Source: Hypericibacter terrae
GTDB lineage: Bacteria; Pseudomonadota; Alphaproteobacteria; Dongiales; Dongiaceae
DNA length: 64,000 bases
Assembly: GCF_008728855.1 (NCBI RefSeq)
Contig: NZ_CP042906.1
Span: forward strand, 5,671,001-5,735,000
Reading direction: 5' to 3'
In this document: positions 61,710-64,000 of the stretch, piece after piece
How the letters are laid out: every line of letters begins with the position of its first letter
Position numbering within the stretch: position 1 is the stretch's first letter
Notes under the pieces: generated by a model
What the model saw: only the letters and a program-made list of their open reading frames with translations
Databases searched by the model: none
Told to the model about the DNA's origin: nothing
Translations under genes and position numbers: made by a program

Positions 61710-61750
61710 AATGCGCGCGTATTGACCTGCTGTAGCCTCGCGTTTCCGAA

Positions 61751-61779
61751 AGCCGCCAGTCATGCTGGCGGCTTTTTTT
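61751..61779 (+). terminator. Attenuator terminator before the DAHP synthase
   Basis: AGCCGCCAG (61751-61759), five-base loop, CTGGCGGCT (61765-61773), then a T-run. It lies upstream of the GTG at 61813, so it would stop transcription before the structural gene. Its left arm (CCGCC, 61753-61757) can instead pair with GGCGG at 61698-61702, the second arm of the pause hairpin, to form an antiterminator. Confidence 0.75.
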
Positions 61780-61812
61780 GTGCGCCAGCATGGCAGAAAC
61801 AGGAGCCATGCC

Positions 61813-62889
61813 GTGCAAGCCAAGATCGACGATCTCCGAATCCGGACGATTGAACCCCTGATATCGCCGCAACAGCTCATCGACGAGCTGGGCCGGACAG
61901 ATGCAGCGGAGACCACCGTTGCGGGAACACGCGACCGACTCCATCGAATCCTCGAGGGCGAAGACGACCGCCTCATCGTCGTCATCGGCCCCTGCTCGAT
62001 TCACGATCCTGTCGCCGCGCTCGACTATGCCCAACGCCTCGCCACGGAGCGCGAACGCCTTCGGGACGATCTCGAAATCGTCATGCGCGTCTATTTCGAG
62101 AAGCCCCGAACGACCGTCGGGTGGAAGGGTCTGATCAACGACCCCGACTTGAACGGCACCTTCCAGATCAATCGCGGCTTGCGCACGGCGCGCGAGCTGC
62201 TGCTGCGGATCAACGAACGGGGCGTTCCCGCCGGATGCGAATTCCTGGACGTCATGACGCCGCAATACATTGCCGATCTGGTGAGCTGGGGTGCAATCGG
62301 CGCCCGCACGACGGAGAGCCAGATCCATCGGCAGATGGCATCAGGCCTGTCCTGCCCGGTCGGCTTCAAGAACGGCACGAATGGCGATGTCCGGATCGCG
62401 GTCGAGGCCGTCGAGGCGGCATCCCATCCGCATCACTTTCTTGCGCTCGACAAGGAAGGGCGGGCGGCCATTGCGGCCACCACGGGAAACGAGGATGGGC
62501 ACATCATCCTGCGTGGCGGCAATCTGCCGAACTACGATGCCGCCAGCGTCACGAAGGCGGCGCAAGCCTGCCTTCAGGCCGGCGTCAAACCTCGTCTCCT
62601 GATCGATGCAAGCCACGGCAACAGCGGCAAGCGCCCGGAGAATCAGCCCTTGGTCCTGGCGGCGGTTGCCGACCAGGTGGCCGCGGGTAGCGATTACATC
62701 CATGGCGTCATGGTCGAAAGCCATCTGAAGGGCGGCCGCCAGGACTTTGTGCCGGGCGGCCCCCACGCCTATGGCGTCAGCATTACCGACGGCTGCCTGG
62801 CGTGGAGCGAATCGGTTGCCGTTTTGGAACGGTTGGCGCATGCGACGCGCGGCCGCCGCTCACGCCGGCGCCAGCGAGCGGATGGATAA
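61813..62889 (+). CDS. aroG: 3-deoxy-7-phosphoheptulonate (DAHP) synthase, AroG/F/H type
   Basis: 358 aa. First enzyme of the shikimate pathway: PEP plus erythrose-4-phosphate gives DAHP. The family blocks are VVIGPCSIHDPVAALDYAQRL (shown in part), EKPRTTVGWKGLINDPDL, FLDVMTPQYIADLVSWGAIGART (shown in part), GLSCPVGFKNGTNG and DASHGNSGK. The metal ligands (Cys, His, Glu, Asp) fall in these segments. The start is GTG 61813, with AGGAG 7 bases upstream. Expression is probably controlled by the leader and terminator at 61646-61779. Which AroG/F/H isozyme it is cannot be told. Confidence 0.95.
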   Translation: MQAKIDDLRIRTIEPLISPQQLIDELGRTDAAETTVAGTRDRLHRILEGEDDRLIVVIGPCSIHDPVAALDYAQRLATERERLRDDLEIVMRVYFEKPRTTVGWKGLINDPDLNGTFQINRGLRTARELLLRINERGVPAGCEFLDVMTPQYIADLVSWGAIGARTTESQIHRQMASGLSCPVGFKNGTNGDVRIAVEAVEAASHPHHFLALDKEGRAAIAATTGNEDGHIILRGGNLPNYDAASVTKAAQACLQAGVKPRLLIDASHGNSGKRPENQPLVLAAVADQVAAGSDYIHGVMVESHLKGGRQDFVPGGPHAYGVSITDGCLAWSESVAVLERLAHATRGRRSRRRQRADG

Positions 62890-63023
62890 GGTCGGCTCTG
62901 CGCCATTGCCCTGCCGGGCGCGCCCAGAGCTGCAGGCTGTGCCGCTCCACCGACGGCCCTGGGCGGAGCCGGGTAAGTGGCGCCTTCATCGCCCCCGCGC
63001 GGGAGCGACGCTTTCGAAAGACG

Positions 63024-64000
63024 TCAGCGTCCCGACGGCGCCCGCACCGCTTCCGACAGGATCTCAGCCCGGCGGAGGAAGGCTGATTGCGCCGCTTCGA
63101 GGTTTTGAGACCGGCCTTTCCACGCGGCAAGCGCCTCGTCCTGGAGGGCGCGGCCAAAAGAGAAGCTCAAACGCCAGGGCGCAGCGCCGGCCCGTCGCAC
63201 GATCGCGCGGAGATTGCGCGTCGAAACCTCGGGGCTCTGGCCGCCCGACAAGAACAGGATTCCCGGCACCTGCGGCGGCACGCTGCTGCGCAGGCATTCC
63301 AGCGTCGCGTCGGCGATCTGTTCCGGCGTCTGCGTCTGACCGGAATGCGCGCCCGGCACAACCATGTTGGGTTTGAGCAGCATGCCTTCCAGCCGAACGC
63401 CGGCCTTGTCGAGGGCCTTGAAGACGGCATCGAGGGTGGCGCGGGTCACGTCGGCGGATCGGTCGATATTCTGGCTGCCATCCATGAGAACCTCCGGCTC
63501 GACGATCGGCGTCAGATCGGCGTCCTGGCAGTCGCGCGCATAACGGGCAAGGCTTGTCGCGTTGGCCGAAATGGCGGCGGCGGTCGGCAGGCGGTCGCCA
63601 TCGATATGGATGACGGCGCGCCATTTGGCGAAGCGGGCCCCCCGCCGCCTGAAATCCGACAATCGCTCGGGCAGCCCCTCGAGGCCTTTGGTCATGGTCT
63701 CGGTCGTATCGGCTCCCAGCGGCGCCGTGCCCGCGTCGACTTTAATGCCGGGGATGATGCCCCGCTTCGCCAGCAGCTGCGGAAAAGGATCGCCCGAGGC
63801 GGTCGCCTGCCGCAGCGTCTCCTCGAAAAGGATCACACCGCTGATGCAGTTCTCCATGCCGGGTGTCGTGAAGAGCAGGTCGCGATAGGCCCTTCTCGTT
63901 TCCTCGGTGGACGCGATGCCTTGCGGGTCGAAACGCTTCTTTATGGTCGGCAGGCTTTCGTCCGCGGCGAGAAGACCTTTTCCAGGCGAGACCAGTTGCC
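63024..64000 (-). CDS. Fructose-bisphosphate aldolase class I (partial, cut by window end)
   Basis: 325 codons visible; the first residues lie beyond the window edge. The visible N-terminal blocks, read across the right edge, are QLVSPGKGLLAADES and TIKKRFDPQGI, then ENCISGVILFEETLRQ. The Schiff-base Lys is in the block MLLKPNMV near the centre. The C-terminal VPGILFLSGGQSPEVSTRNL and SFSFGRALQDEAL blocks are typical. It splits fructose-1,6-bisphosphate into two triose phosphates. It ends 134 bases downstream of the convergent aroG gene. Class I enzymes of this kind are less usual than class II in bacteria. Confidence 0.95.
   Translation of the reverse strand, partial: QLVSPGKGLLAADESLPTIKKRFDPQGIASTEETRRAYRDLLFTTPGMENCISGVILFEETLRQATASGDPFPQLLAKRGIIPGIKVDAGTAPLGADTTETMTKGLEGLPERLSDFRRRGARFAKWRAVIHIDGDRLPTAAAISANATSLARYARDCQDADLTPIVEPEVLMDGSQNIDRSADVTRATLDAVFKALDKAGVRLEGMLLKPNMVVPGAHSGQTQTPEQIADATLECLRSSVPPQVPGILFLSGGQSPEVSTRNLRAIVRRAGAAPWRLSFSFGRALQDEALAAWKGRSQNLEAAQSAFLRRAEILSEAVRAPSGR

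Noticed and set aside
61542-61780. Terminator at 61751 serving thrC
   Set aside because: It lies 210 bases after the thrC stop, behind a new promoter and a leader peptide, so it fits an attenuator of the following gene.
61762-61812. Longer start for the DAHP synthase
   Set aside because: The extra residues come from the terminator and leader region. GTG 61813 has a good ribosome site and gives the usual length.
61668-61853. A 61-codon frame overlapping the leader and the attenuator
   Set aside because: It runs through the terminator and has no aromatic cluster. The 20-codon frame at 61646 fits the attenuator far better.

Overview
The window reads as a chromosomal segment of a high-GC alphaproteobacterium, most likely a Rhodospirillales-type lineage. 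Grounds are the GC-rich codon use, the lipoprotein (DUF3576) next to leuS, the aminotransferase-ftsK-lolA order, the Trm112/LON-domain/YbbN neighbourhood, the AmtB with a signal peptide and the family of alphaproteobacterial-type porins. Genus cannot be read from the sequence. No phage, insertion sequence, CRISPR array or rRNA was seen. There is one tRNA, tRNA-Gly(GCC).

Layout. 1-3.7 kb (minus): the 5' part of leuS, two tandem fusions of a cysteine-less redoxin-like domain with a 2OG-Fe(II) oxygenase, and a DUF3576 lipoprotein. 4.1-8.9 kb (plus): a coupled cluster of sulfotransferase, TPR/O-GlcNAc-transferase-like protein, second sulfotransferase-like protein and beta-propeller-like protein. 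9-17.5 kb (plus): five tandem porin genes plus an orphan porin 3' fragment. Three of the porins share a 5'-UTR hairpin and a double 3' terminator. 17.8-25.8 kb: PLP-homeostasis protein, a hypothetical protein, ribA, an OmpR-type regulator, an MFS transporter, a metallo-beta-lactamase-fold hydrolase and a methyltransferase. 25.8-39 kb (minus): a ten-gene block, mostly joined by 4-bp start/stop overlaps, that links glycosyltransferases, a phosphatase and a deacetylase to a complete peptide-type ABC importer, with an eleventh (MurG-like) glycosyltransferase upstream. 39.2-43 kb (plus): an unusual ABC protein with a degenerate ATPase domain, a cyclic-nucleotide-binding protein and a methyltransferase. 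43-49.7 kb (minus): xthA, a class-I-amidotransferase hydrolase, lolA, ftsK and an aminotransferase. 50.1-58 kb: amtB with a sigma-54-type promoter, a UbiH-like hydroxylase, a DddP-like M24 enzyme, and a housekeeping run (DUF971, Trm112, LON domain, YbbN, YbaK-like). 58.1-60.1 kb: tRNA-Gly, a TacA/TacT-type toxin-antitoxin pair and a truncated UvrD-type helicase. 60.3-64 kb: thrC, a DAHP synthase gene preceded by what looks like a complete leader-peptide attenuator, and a class I fructose-bisphosphate aldolase cut by the window end.

Best leads for something new: (1) the three-gene ABC-like/cNMP-binding/methyltransferase set, where the ATPase domain has lost its consensus motifs and carries three copies of a Q-loop-following motif; (2) the Phe-Tyr-Trp leader peptide and attenuator before the DAHP synthase; (3) the 5'-UTR hairpin with compensatory base changes and an invariant GCTAGC loop in front of three porin genes; (4) the operon joining glycan biosynthesis to an oligopeptide-type importer; (5) a DddP-like enzyme in which every metal ligand and the catalytic Asp fall at a constant offset from the known enzyme. 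All functional statements come from reading the sequence; no search or fold prediction was run.
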